Source: Brachionus plicatilis
Taxonomy: Eukaryota > Rotifera > Eurotatoria > Ploima > Brachionidae
Direction of reading: 5' to 3'
DNA length: 64,000 nucleotides
NCBI GenBank assembly: GCA_010279815.1
Contig: QEOQ01000226.1
Coordinates: 1,469,979-1,533,978 of the forward strand
This document shows positions 54,566 to 64,000 of the stretch, in pieces. Position numbers and translations under genes: made by a program. Positions within the stretch are counted from its first letter, which is position 1; every line of letters starts with the position of its first letter. Below the pieces are notes generated by a model, which saw only the letters and a list, made by a program, of their open reading frames with translations, made no database searches and had not been told where the DNA came from.

Positions 54566-56935
54566 TTATTTTACCAATTTTATTTTTTTAGAAAATAAAT
54601 TGAAAAACATTAATTTGAAATTTTTGTTCAAATTCAAAAATAAATAAAAAGAGTAATAATTTGATATATAGTAAATGGTTTCACCAAATTTTTGAAAGTT
54701 TGAGCACATTCGACTGTTTGTGGCACAAATATTAATCTCTCTTTTAAATTGAAACTTTTTCGTAATATAAAATATTAAGATGGCCAAATGAAATAACTTT
54801 ACAAAAAATATGATTAAAATATTTCCAATTAGTAAAATAGTAATTTTTCTCTCTTTTTTAAGTGCAGATATTTTTTTCTCAACATTTAAACCCAATCTGT
54901 CTGAAATAAGCTTTTTTTGTCTAAAATTTTTCCTCATAATAAACAATAAGGCTGAATCAATTACTAAAGTAATTAATATAAAAAATATATCATTAATTAT
55001 AAAGTTAATAATGATTAATATGTAAAAAATTAATGCCAAGGATCCATTAAATTTAAATTTGATTAAATGAATTGAATCTTTTCTATCAAATAAAATTTGA
55101 AATGTGTTAGAATTAGGAAATTCTTGAAAATCTTCTTCGAAGCGAACAAATTCGTTTTGGTTTTCACTAACTGATAAAAGCTTGTCAATAGATAAAAATA
55201 TGCTTAACAACAAAACTATAAAAAAAAATTTTTTCCTGACCAGATTTTCAACATTTTTTTTTTTATTTAGTAAAATTTCAATTCTGCTTAAAGATATAAT
55301 AATTATTGAAACGTTTGACATAAATTTGAGAATGTTGATAAAAAATTCGCCAAAAATGATCTTAAACATTTGAACATAATAGTTTCGCATTATTTTAGAG
55401 CAAAATATTCCATTTACATAAATGCATTCGTTCATTAGATGCAGTAAATTTATGAAAAATATACAAAAATTAGATATCGAATTGAAAAATATAATTTGAT
55501 TAATAAAAAGAAATTTTTTGAATTTAGTTGATTTAATCAAAGAGACAGATACAACAATGCTTAGAAAATTAGTCACAATTCCTAAAAATGAAAACATCGA
55601 GTTGAGAATTATATTTATAAAATTGACCATTTCTGAAACATAGAGTAGATCATTTTGTTTTAAAATTTTTTTAATTGTATTTTTTTGTTCACAATTATTT
55701 AGCATTGATTCAAAATCACAATTCTTGAAAGAAGGTCCATTCGCATTCTTACATACTTGTGTAAAACTGTTTATATTTTCATATAAAAATCTATTTTTGT
55801 TAAAAATATCATCCAAATTTGTCATATTATTAATAAAATTTTGATATATCCATTTTAAAGTACATGAACATGCATTAAGAACATCTTTAATGAAAATTAA
55901 ATTGTCATATTTGGCTATAAAATTTTTATACAAACAAATATCTTGGTCGGAAAAAACAAAATGTTCATCATTATTAATAATCAAATACAGATGCACATTT
56001 GATTGAATATTTGAGAACCATTTAAAATTTTTAGAGCTAAAAAAATTAAAATTGTCGATATTCAAAGAGATAAGACTAAAACTAGTCAAATGCTTAAATG
56101 CGTCATCACTAATAGAACGAACAGAGCCAGATATTAAAATTGTTTTAATATTTTCTTGAGTATTTGGGTTCAATAGAGAAGGAGTTATTTTTGATCTAAA
56201 ACAATTTATCTCCATTTGTTTTATTTCATTCGAAATTGTCTCATTTACACGTTTAAATCCGAGGATATTTTTTTTTAGAAACGAATCACTAATTCCATGA
56301 AAAATTAATTTGTCTAATTTTACATTTTTAAATACATGTGGACAAGTATTCAAATTGTATTTGGTTGAAAAAGAAAAAAAGATTAAAGAAATGTTTTGGA
56401 AATAATCCGACATTTCCATGGCTGAACATTTTTCTAGATAGTGACCATTTGAATAAATTTTAAAATTTGAATAAAAAAAATAAATTCTTATGCGATCATA
56501 ATAGTTTAATATGTTGCTAAAAATTTGATCTGTATGGTCAAAACCTTTTATATTAGAAAAACTGATCTCAATTGTCTCAGGAATGTATTCATATTTTTGT
56601 TTGTAAGGTTCATTAAAATTAAATTTTAATGAAGTATCCAAAATAAGAGATCTTAAAGGGAGGAAAAATATATTTAAAGAAATACTTGAACTATCAAAGC
56701 ATTCAAATTTAATTTGATCAAAAGACCAAAAACTTTCAATCTCTATTCGTATAGTAAATGGTTTATGCTCTGAATTGGCAAACAGCTTGACAATTTGATT
56801 TATGTAGTGACTTTTTATGTAAAAACATTCATCATAGGGTATTGGTGATAATTCGCTTATATTGAACAATGAAGGGGAGCTGTGGCAATATTGTTTTTGA
56901 ATTAATAAAACAAATAATATTTTAAAAGAAAACAT
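54566..56935 (-). CDS. Seven-transmembrane receptor with LRR-like ectodomain, copy 2
   Basis: Intronless, 789 residues from ATG 56935, same architecture as 45160-47532: signal peptide, ectodomain, CSCTLKWIYQN cap, seven helices with GIVTN in helix 1 and SLSRIEIL after helix 3. Differences from copy 1 are scattered single replacements, for example IVKLFANSEHKP versus IVKLVATSEHKP. A one-residue deletion in the third cytoplasmic loop (LGLNVEKK versus WGLNGLEKK) keeps the frame. Both copies being open suggests both are or were functional. The upstream 180 bp are shared with copy 1, so regulation may be shared. Confidence 0.75.
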   Translation of the reverse strand: MFSFKILFVLLIQKQYCHSSPSLFNISELSPIPYDECFYIKSHYINQIVKLFANSEHKPFTIRIEIESFWSFDQIKFECFDSSSISLNIFFLPLRSLILDTSLKFNFNEPYKQKYEYIPETIEISFSNIKGFDHTDQIFSNILNYYDRIRIYFFYSNFKIYSNGHYLEKCSAMEMSDYFQNISLIFFSFSTKYNLNTCPHVFKNVKLDKLIFHGISDSFLKKNILGFKRVNETISNEIKQMEINCFRSKITPSLLNPNTQENIKTILISGSVRSISDDAFKHLTSFSLISLNIDNFNFFSSKNFKWFSNIQSNVHLYLIINNDEHFVFSDQDICLYKNFIAKYDNLIFIKDVLNACSCTLKWIYQNFINNMTNLDDIFNKNRFLYENINSFTQVCKNANGPSFKNCDFESMLNNCEQKNTIKKILKQNDLLYVSEMVNFINIILNSMFSFLGIVTNFLSIVVSVSLIKSTKFKKFLFINQIIFFNSISNFCIFFINLLHLMNECIYVNGIFCSKIMRNYYVQMFKIIFGEFFINILKFMSNVSIIIISLSRIEILLNKKKNVENLVRKKFFFIVLLLSIFLSIDKLLSVSENQNEFVRFEEDFQEFPNSNTFQILFDRKDSIHLIKFKFNGSLALIFYILIIINFIINDIFFILITLVIDSALLFIMRKNFRQKKLISDRLGLNVEKKISALKKERKITILLIGNILIIFFVKLFHLAILIFYITKKFQFKREINICATNSRMCSNFQKFGETIYYISNYYSFYLFLNLNKNFKLMFFNLFSKKIKLVK

Positions 56936-57149
56936 TTTAAAAAATGAAATTAACAAAGAAATCTGGGTATTTATTTATTTGAAAAAAAACGAATCATTTT
57001 ATATTTTATCGCTTTTTAGTTCTAATTGGCGATTCTAGCTGATAAAATGTTAAAATGTCAATTTACGGAATAAATTTAAGATGGATAAATTAATTGGAAT
57101 AAAATTAATATTGATTTAATTTTTTTGGGTAAAATAGTTCCATTTAATC

Positions 57150-57265
57150 TTTTCTTAAAAGATAGAGGATGACATTTATAATAATTTCTAAGGAATTATT
57201 ATCAAACCCATAGTGAAAAAATTGGAATCAATCACATTAAAAGCTTTTCTAAAATCAATATATAA
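57150..57265 (-). pseudogene. LINE reverse-transcriptase fragment, duplicate of 49.4 kb
   Basis: Minus strand again reads IDFRKAFNVIDSNFFTMGL. It directly follows the receptor upstream homology, whereas in the first copy 1.66 kb with the AT-hook fragment intervenes. Confidence 0.6.
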
Positions 57266-57620
57266 TAACAATATTGTATGTTTATTTTTATTAGCTTTGT
57301 TCTATTCACCAAAATATTCATAAAGAGTCGTCAGGGATGAATTATCTGGTTATAAAATTATGGTGACCATTAAGAAAAATCATTCCTGCGATCCAAGTCA
57401 ATACTGACATAGCCTTAAATTATTTACATCTGCAAATATATCCTTTTTTTTTGAATAGGCATTTGATTATCGCTTCAGTAAAAATAATAGAATTAATCAG
57501 TAAATATAATATTTTATTCAGTAAAAATGATTTTCCCATCAGTTAATTTTATTCAGAAAATTATTTTCAGCAAAATTGTTTATTTGTCAGCAAAATTATT
57601 TTTTAGCTAATAATAATAAC

Positions 57621-57923
57621 TGTAGACGTCTCAAAAAAGAAGTTTGTTTTGCACAACTGGAAGCTTGCATTCACATGTACAATTTACTATATATATGTTT
57701 TCAGTTTAGTTTAGTTATTAGTTTTTTTTAGTTTAGTTTTTTTGATATAATTTAATTTAGTTTTGTTTATATATTTATTTGTTTTGGATTTGGACCTCGT
57801 GTCCCAATAAAGTTGTAAAAAACCTTATTGTGTTGATCCGAAACCCTCGAGTCTAGAATAGGACTTGAGAAGTCTGACTGGGAAATAAAAGTCTCCCAGC
57901 AGACCAAGAAATATTACATAACA
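57621..57923 (+). repeat. Possible solo LTR
   Basis: TGTAGACGTCTC... to ...ATTACATAACA, about 303 bp, begins TG and ends CA. It has a TATATATATG box near 57690 and AATAAAG near 57806, and is GC-richer at the 3' side. The flanking five bases differ (ATAAC versus ATAGG), so no TSD supports it. Confidence 0.35.
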
Positions 57924-58024
57924 ATAGGCATAGGTTGAAATTCACATATAGTGAGTTAAAAAAACATAATCAAAGAGACAGACACATATATTATTTTGTA
58001 ATGGCCTATTGTATATTGTTGTTA

Positions 58025-58855
58025 AATGATTTTAATGTCAAAAATTTATTGTCAAAAATTTTAATGTCAAAATATTTTAATGTCAAAATATTTTAATGTC
58101 AAAAATGAATAAGGATTTTAATGTTAAAATATTTTAATGTCAAAAATGAAATAAGGATTTTAATATTAAAATATTTTAATGTCAAAAATGAAATAAGGAT
58201 TTTAATATATTAAAATATTTTAATGTCAAAAATGAAAAAAGAATTTAATGTTAAAATTTTCTGATGTTAAAAGCTATAGTCAATAAAGATAATTAAAAAT
58301 TTGTATTTTTTGTAGATTTTATTAAAAAAATTATTAAGCAAGGACAAAAATAAAAAAAAACAAAAATTAATTAATTAAATTGATGATCGCCATGTTTTTC
58401 CAAAAATTCGGATGCTAATTGAATTTTAACTTTTTCTTTTATTTGACGCTTTTTTTATTGTTTAAAAAAGTTAATTTTATTCAAGTTTTAAGTAAATTTT
58501 GGACTACTCAATATTTTAATGGTTAAAAATTTAATTTTTATCAAATTAATGCTGATTTCAAAACAATTTCGGACTTCTATTAATTCAAAGCTTTTTTTTT
58601 AAGGAAGCGGTCAATTAGTCTTTTTTAATTAGGCAAATTAAAATAGAATAGCATCATTTTTTAACATTAGATTATTTATTAAGATTTAGCAATACTTTCC
58701 TTATTTAAGATTTAACAATAATTTCCTTATTTAGCAAATAACATTTAATTCCTTATTTAATTTTTAACATTAGATTCCTTAATTAAGATTTGACATTAAA
58801 CTCACTGACATTAATTTTTTGACATTAAAATATTTTAACATTAATTTACAGTAAA
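58025..58855. repeat. Fold-back array of TTTTAATGTCAAAA words
   Basis: The left part (58025-58260) has about ten ATTTTAATGTCAAAA or ATTTTAATATTAAAA words in a tandem of about 45-bp units with AAATAAGGATTT. The right part (58660-58855) has the inverted words, TTGACATTAA and TTCCTTATTTA. The centre is AT-rich without a gene. Confidence 0.75.
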
Positions 58856-58930
58856 TCTCTTGTAATTTATTGAAACGTGAAAAATACATATAGGAATATT
58901 GTACAACTGTTAGAAAAACATAAATCAATT

Positions 58931-59152
58931 TTATTTATCAAAGTAAAAAACATAAATATTTAAGTCGTAGTTCATTATCTTAAAAAGAAAATAAAGCATA
59001 AATACTCGTTCATAAAGTGTGATAACAATGTTGTTGTCCTTACAAATTTGACAATTATTTAAACTGGAATGATTTGAAGCAATAGGATTGAATTGTTTAA
59101 AGAAAAAATCTATTTCTAAAAATTCTTTGCACACAGTTGTCAAAAAAACCAT
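58931..59152 (-). other. AT-rich stretch with an open frame, not called
   Basis: A 73-codon minus-strand frame, HSSLNNCQICKDNNIVITL, shows no clear family and AT-driven composition. Nothing else seen here. Confidence 0.2.
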
Positions 59153-59422
59153 TCTAATTTTTTCCTCATTTAATTTTTTTTAACGTCTGAGTCAGCCAAA
59201 ATAGATTAATAAAAAATAATTATGAGTTTTTGTCAGATGAAAAATTAACTTATATTTTTTTCACTATTGAAGAAACAATTTATATTTTTTTAACTTTTTC
59301 AAAATAAATGTTAAACTTAATGTTTTTTTTCTCTGCTCTAATAAGTTCAACTTTCATTTTCGTATTTATGTGGTGTTTTTTTATTTTCACTTTTTTTATG
59401 TGAGTTTAATCCTCTTCCATAG

Positions 59423-59615
59423 CAATACGACATCATCTGAGCAGCGCATAAGTTATTATCGTAGCGATGATACTGACGTTGAAACTGAAGAAATCGAGGC
59501 ACCTGTTTATAAGAAAATGCGTGGAGTTCGAAAAATATACGACCCTCAAGGCACTTTTGAAACGGAGTCTGAAGCGCGTGGACCTGGACGCTCGAAAAAG
59601 AGCACTCATCAAACA
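59423..59615 (+). CDS. Coding-like exon, family unknown
   Basis: Between a CCATAG acceptor and a GTAATT donor the frame reads SSEQRISYYRSDDTDVETEE, then YKKMRGVRKIYDPQGTFETE and GPGRSKKSTHQ. Third-position GC is much higher than in the flanks, a sign of real coding sequence. The acidic N-terminal and basic C-terminal halves suggest a nuclear or DNA-binding protein or a transposon ORF. No neighbouring exon was found; it lies inside the CAGTAAA-flanked segment. Confidence 0.4.
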
Positions 59616-59845
59616 GTAATTTTATTATCAGTTAACTAAAATTCAATAAATTTACTGAATAAATAAATGTTTTTGTATTATTTTACTAAATAAATTTTAC
59701 TGCAGACTAAGATACTTTTGCTAGGAAAATTCAATAAATTTACTGAATAATTGAATATTTTTGCTATTTCTTTTTAATTAATTCACTGAATTTACTATTT
59801 ACTGATTAAATATACATTATTTTACTGACCATATAATATTTTGTC

Positions 59846-60202
59846 TTTTGAATAAAGTATTAGCCATTGCTAATTTACAGTCTTTTGATATACTTTTAGA
59901 TAGAATAATTAAAAAGTAAATGATGGAAAGGGACAAAAAAGTAAGGGTAGTCTTTAAAATTTTATTTAACTTGCTAAACTTAAAGTGGGCAATTAATCAA
60001 GATTTTTTTTTAAATTTGATCTATAGCAAACTCTTGAAGTAGACAATCTGTAAGAATGGATTTTTTTTAATTGCCGTCCAATATAAATTTTGCTCATTCA
60101 TTTTCGCAGGACAAATAAGAAGATGCAATAAATGCAAAGCAGCTTTTAAACATCTCAACTTGATCAACAGGATTTCTGGTTTTAGTTAAATTGTTCAAAA
60201 GT
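59846..60202. other. Gap before duplicon C
   Basis: AT-rich with a slightly GC-richer stretch at 60100-60190 (GCAAAGCAGCTTTTAAACAT). No gene recognised. Confidence 0.4.
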
Positions 60203-60348
60203 CTTGGATTAAAGCAAGAACTTGGCAAGTTTCCATGCTCTTTTGCTAAAAATGAACTTGGCATAAATAAGGAAAATAATCTATTAAAATTAGTGTTGGT
60301 AATCGACTCGAATCGATTGACAAATTTAATAAATCGATTAATTTTTTT

Positions 60349-60505
60349 AGTCGACTAATAAATCGATTAAACTTTTTCAGTCGATTATTAAATCAACTAA
60401 TTTTTTTAGTAGACTTTTAAATCGATTAATTGTTCCTAATCAATTATTAAATCGATTAAATTTTTTTGGTCGACTACTAAATCGACTTATTTTTTTTAGT
60501 CGAAC
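60349..60505 (+). repeat. 30-bp minisatellite, duplicon C
   Basis: Same units as 50157-50306 but with different substitutions and order of variants, so the arrays have diverged faster than their surroundings. Confidence 0.8.
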
Positions 60506-61137
60506 TTACCCAAACCTTAACAAAATTTGTCTGTTCAGGGCTTATTTTTAAAAAATTTTTCATTATTTTGTAACATTTGTTGAATATATTATTACAAAAT
60601 AACTAAGTCCACGCTTATTTGGAAAAATTAAAAATTTTAATTTAAATCAGTTTATAATAAATATTCCGGATTTTTTAAGAGCATGACTTAATGACTATTT
60701 TGGCAGAAATTTTGAGTGCAAAAAGTTTTGCGGAATTACCGCTTTTTAGGCACAACTGAATTCAAGAAGTGCATGCTAAAAAAAATTAAATTTCATTTTT
60801 TAATTTTTTTTTATTAATTAAAAAAATCACATACATTTGTGCTAATGAATGATTTTTAATTTTCAAAAGACAAAAATTTTAGCTTTTTAATAAAAAATAT
60901 CCTAGCACTTTTTCCTTGACATGTTAAAATTAAAAAAAAAAAATGTGTCTTAAAAGTGTTGATTGTTCTTTTTTAAAATTTTAAAGCATGCGATTAATTT
61001 AAAAATTATTTTTGCTTAGAATGGCTGTGATGAAAGCATACCCTTAAAAGAGATACCTGACCATTATTGATTAGTCTTACTGAGCCATTTAAAATTTTAT
61101 TAAAATTTTATTACAAAAAAAGTCGAAATTTACAAAT

Positions 61138-61863
61138 TTATAAAATTTGGCATTTAGTCTTGGCTATCTTTGATTTGAGACTCTTTTTTGGTTTAAGATA
61201 AACTAAAGATGCTGACGCAGCTGTCTCAAAAACATCTCTAACTCCTTCCCGTGTCTTTGCCGAACATTCGTAGAATCCATAAGCACCTATTTTTTCAGCC
61301 ATTTTAACACCCTCTTCAGTGTCTATGCTCCTTTTTAGTTCTAGCCTTAAATCCTTTTTGTTTCCTTTCAAAAATTTTATTCAATAAATTAACCTCAAAG
61401 TAAACGCCAATCTTACCAACTAAAATAATTGGAATCTTTGGACAATAATATTTGATTTCTGGACACCATTTGTCATAGACATTTTCTAAAGAATCTCGAT
61501 TGTCAATGCTATAGCACACTAAGACAACATTGCTGTCAGGATAGCTTAATGGTCTGAGTCTTTCGTACTCTTCTTGACCAGCAGTGTCCTAAAATTCTTA
61601 ATTGACTTATTTTTTCAAATAATTAACTGAATTTGGCTTACCCAAAGAACAAGCTCGATCTAAAAGAAAAAATTAAGCTATTTTTATGATATTTATCAAA
61701 ATGTATCAACTTTAATTCCATCGACCTCGATGTCAGTGACATAGGTCTCAAAAACAGTGACTTCATATTCATCTAGGAACTGGTCCTTGCAAAATGCGTA
61801 CAGAAGACACGTCTTTCCACAGGCACCATCACCAACAACAACAAGTTTTTTGCGCACTGACAT
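61138..61863 (-). CDS. Rho-family small GTPase
   Basis: Four minus-strand exons: 61711-61863, 61642-61659 (18 bp), 61417-61588 and 61138-61364, with 51-53 bp introns, giving 189 residues. The P-loop is GDGACGKT (11-18), switch I is [14 protein letters not shown] with Thr36, switch II is [20 protein letters not shown], the base-binding motif is NKKD (116-119), and CSAKT follows. The C terminus is polybasic and ends in the CaaX box CQIL, predicting geranylgeranylation and membrane attachment. It is closest in wording to RhoA and would switch actin regulators by GTP/GDP cycling. Odd points: the residue before switch-I Thr is Val where Rho proteins have Pro, and the Rho-specific insert after NKKDLR is about ten residues short. 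All frames and splice sites are intact. ATG 61863 begins the conserved N terminus. Confidence 0.93.
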
Positions 61864-62436
61864 TATTTCATAAAGTAAATGCCAAAATAAACTACCAAAT
61901 AAATAAAATCAGCAAATTTAGAAATTATCTCAAGCCAAATTAATCACTTAAAGTGTTTATGAATAAAAATGGAATTAATAAAAAAAATGCTTGAAGCACT
62001 CAGTGTTATTCACTTTTTGTTATTTAAGAAAATAAAATTCGAAAATATTTTTTCATAATTATTAAAATCTGGCTGCTTCATTTTTTAAATGTTACATAGC
62101 TGTTTTTAAATAATAAAGTATTTAAATGAAAAAAGTTTGTCTAAGGCATAATTTATTAAATGAAATTTTCGTTTAATTAATAATTTTGCTAAATTTCAAA
62201 CAAAAACAAATATTTGGCTTTGGAAAAAAATTTGAAATTCATGTTTTTAATTTTGAATCTGAACTGCTTTAAAATAATATAACATTTCTAAAAAAAATGT
62301 TTTAAATAATTTTAAAATTCAGCTCAAACGAAAAAATTATTTTTTAATTTTTGGTAAAAAGCAAACCTGCCTGTGATATTTATAAAGTCTATAAATTTAA
62401 CTAAGATCAATTAATTAATTTTTTAGGAAAAAAAAA

Positions 62437-62527
62437 TCCCGCGAAGCGGATTTGAACCACTGACCTAAGGATAGCTTTGCATTTTAAACTCTACAGTCCT
62501 CCGCTCTGCCAACTGAGCTATCGCGGG
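62437..62527 (-). tRNA. tRNA-Tyr (GTA) with 18-bp intron, duplicon C
   Basis: Same as 51376-51466, including intron and Pol III stop. Confidence 0.95.
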
Positions 62528-62633
62528 CTTACTATTCAAGCGAAAAAAAAATAATGTCATAATTTCGAAACTATTGCCTAAGGAAATTAAAATTGAATAA
62601 ATGAAGAATACTTTGATTCAAAATTATGATAAG

Positions 62634-62724
62634 CCCGCGATAGCTCAGTTGGCAGAGCGGAGGACTGTAGAGTTTAAAATGCAAAGCGATCCTTAGGTCA
62701 GTGGTTCAAATCCGCTTCGCGGGA
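62634..62724 (+). tRNA. tRNA-Tyr (GTA) with 18-bp intron, duplicon C
   Basis: Same as 51573-51663, followed by CCTTTTTTT. Head to head with 62437-62527, 106 bp apart. Confidence 0.95.
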
Positions 62725-63882
62725 CCTTTTTTTGTATTTTATTTTAAGTTTTTTTTTCTTAGATAATATCAATATTATGTTAAATATTTTAAATTTTAAA
62801 TTTTTAAAATTTTTGTCTATTTTTTAATTGACTTATCAATTCATTAAAAATTTTGACAATAAGTAAATATGACTCATTTGATTGTTTTGATATTTTAAAA
62901 ACCTGTAACTTTAACTTAGATTAATTAATTGGAATTTAATAAATAAATTAACAAATCAATGAGTCTAAAAATTGTTCTGTAAAATGTATCAGCTGATACA
63001 AACTTTGTAACACCCAAATAAAGTATCTGCAATACCTCTGCAATTTTATTTTAATGATTTTCTAATACATTTAGTGCTTTGCAGACTTGCAGAGTTTTTT
63101 CAGAGACTTTATTTGGGTGTTACAAAGTTTGTATCAGCTGATACATTTTACAGAACAATTTTTAGACTCATAGTAAAAAAGTTATTTCGTTTTAAGATTT
63201 TTGTTTTTGTTCTTTGTTCCAAAATTCACAATGCCCTGGAAAAAATGCTTTGACAGTAGTTGAGAATTAGGCGAAAATTTTCGAGATCTTTCGTTAAATA
63301 TAATTTTCCTAGAATAATTACTCTACATAAATGGAAAAACAGGAAAATTTATTTGCTTAATTTGTAAAACTGGAAAAAAATTTACTTTGGGATCTTGGAA
63401 CTTAGTGTCATCAAGATTAACACAATTTATTAATTTAAAATACTTTAAGAATTTTCTGGTCATATTATTCATCTTGAAAAAAAAAAGGAAAAGGTTTTGG
63501 ACATTGGAAAAAAAAAGAAAAAGTCTTTGGCTCGGACTTTAGAAGAAAAAAAAAGTCCGGACTTGGACTTCTAAACAACTCTGGTTTGAGCTTAGTTTGT
63601 CGAATGGAGTTGAAAATCTTTTCAAATTTGGACGCTCTTCCTACTGCGGAATTCTGAAAAATTTCACGCTATTTAATAAAAAAAAGGCAATTAATTTGCA
63701 CAGATTTTGCAGACTTCCGCAATAGCTGAAACACAAGTTGTTTCACTTTGTTTCATTTGCAGAACAAGTTTTTTGCAATCAGACATAAGTTAAAAATTTT
63801 TTTCATTTTTATATTGGAAGTTTTGTATGAAATTTCACAATGCCTCAAGTTTTCTTCTTATATTATTCAATTGAAAATGAAG

Positions 63883-64000
63883 CTATGGAAGTTGTTGGCA
63901 CATCCAAAAGAGTTACAGCTGCTAGTTCAATTTATTACTTTTACATATTAGGAGAATTTGTTGTTTTAATTTTAGCCTATTTTGTCCGTAACTACCAAAG
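63883..64000 (+). pseudogene. Third SLC22-like exon 4, cut by the window end
   Basis: Matches transporter exon 4 (40569-40737 and 52822-52990) from AMEVVGTSKR onward. It begins after the same fold-back junction as the second copy, so exons 1-3 are absent here too. Whether exons 5-7 and a third receptor follow cannot be seen. Confidence 0.85.

Larger units (their letters stand above)
57470..59845. mobile_element. Candidate element with CAGTAAA-rich complex ends
   Basis: At 57470-57600 words such as TTCAGTAAAAAT and ATCAGTAAATAT recur. At 59640-59845 the inverted words TTTACTGAAT and ATTTACTGATT recur, so the ends are inverted arrays rather than simple TIRs. Between them lie an LTR-like stretch, a second fold-back array and a coding-like exon. 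No TSD or transposase seen. Could also be two unrelated low-complexity patches. Confidence 0.35.
60203..64000 (+). repeat. Segmental duplicon C (pairs with 50010-52939), cut by the window end
   Basis: Same order as duplicon B: minisatellite (60349-60505), AT-rich stretch, tRNA-Tyr pair, truncated fold-back, transporter exon 4. It contains an extra 1,117 bp (60831-61947) with the Rho-family gene. The end lies beyond the window. Confidence 0.9.

Noticed and set aside
50100..60505. The 30-bp repeats as a CRISPR array or a repeat protein
   Set aside because: There are no unique spacers, the units abut and vary, and the genome is eukaryotic. The peptide repeat only reflects a period divisible by three.

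Overview
The window is AT-rich nuclear DNA of a small-genome animal. Protein genes are split by very short GT-AG introns: 11 of the 13 introns I could define are 45-66 bp. All identifiable genes are metazoan types: a Rho GTPase, an SLC22-type transporter, an HDHD5/CECR5-type HAD protein and 7TM receptors. The tRNA-Tyr genes carry introns. A rotifer such as Brachionus would fit, but that is inference; nothing in the window is diagnostic.

Layout. 1-6.3 kb: a decayed CR1/L2-like LINE split by a 4.66-kb Mutator-like element (MULE) with long terminal inverted repeats (TIRs), an 8-bp target-site duplication (TSD), an OTU-protease remnant and a broken DDE transposase. 7.5-8.4 kb: a small MULE derivative with a 9-bp TSD and a SWIM/AT-hook fragment. 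8.97-10.53 kb: an intact six-exon HDHD5-like gene. 11.3-13.6 kb: a Tigger/pogo fragment and fold-back elements. 14-34 kb: a large, nearly gene-free structure made of two inverted arms of about 3 kb around a 3.4-kb loop with a BEN-domain exon. Its left arm is interrupted by later insertions, including a 3.38-kb MULE-like element and a 3.56-kb hAT, each with a clear TSD.

35-41.7 kb: an intact seven-exon SLC22-like transporter gene whose two long introns are full of transposon debris. 45.2-47.5 kb: an intronless gene for a signal-peptide, LRR-like, 7TM receptor. The transporter 3' half plus receptor cassette is duplicated at 51.9-57.1 kb, where the transporter copy is a pseudogene and the receptor is intact. 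A second duplication pairs 50.0-52.9 kb with 60.2-64.0 kb. Each copy carries a divergent pair of intron-containing tRNA-Tyr genes. Only the 60-64 kb copy has a four-exon Rho-family GTPase gene, precisely absent from the other between short direct repeats.

The genes do not form a pathway. The window records nested transposition, palindrome formation and segmental duplication around a few housekeeping and receptor genes. The most novel items are the 14-34 kb inverted-repeat structure, the paired receptors, and the Rho presence/absence between sister duplicons. All calls are by eye from the sequence; no alignment or database search was run.
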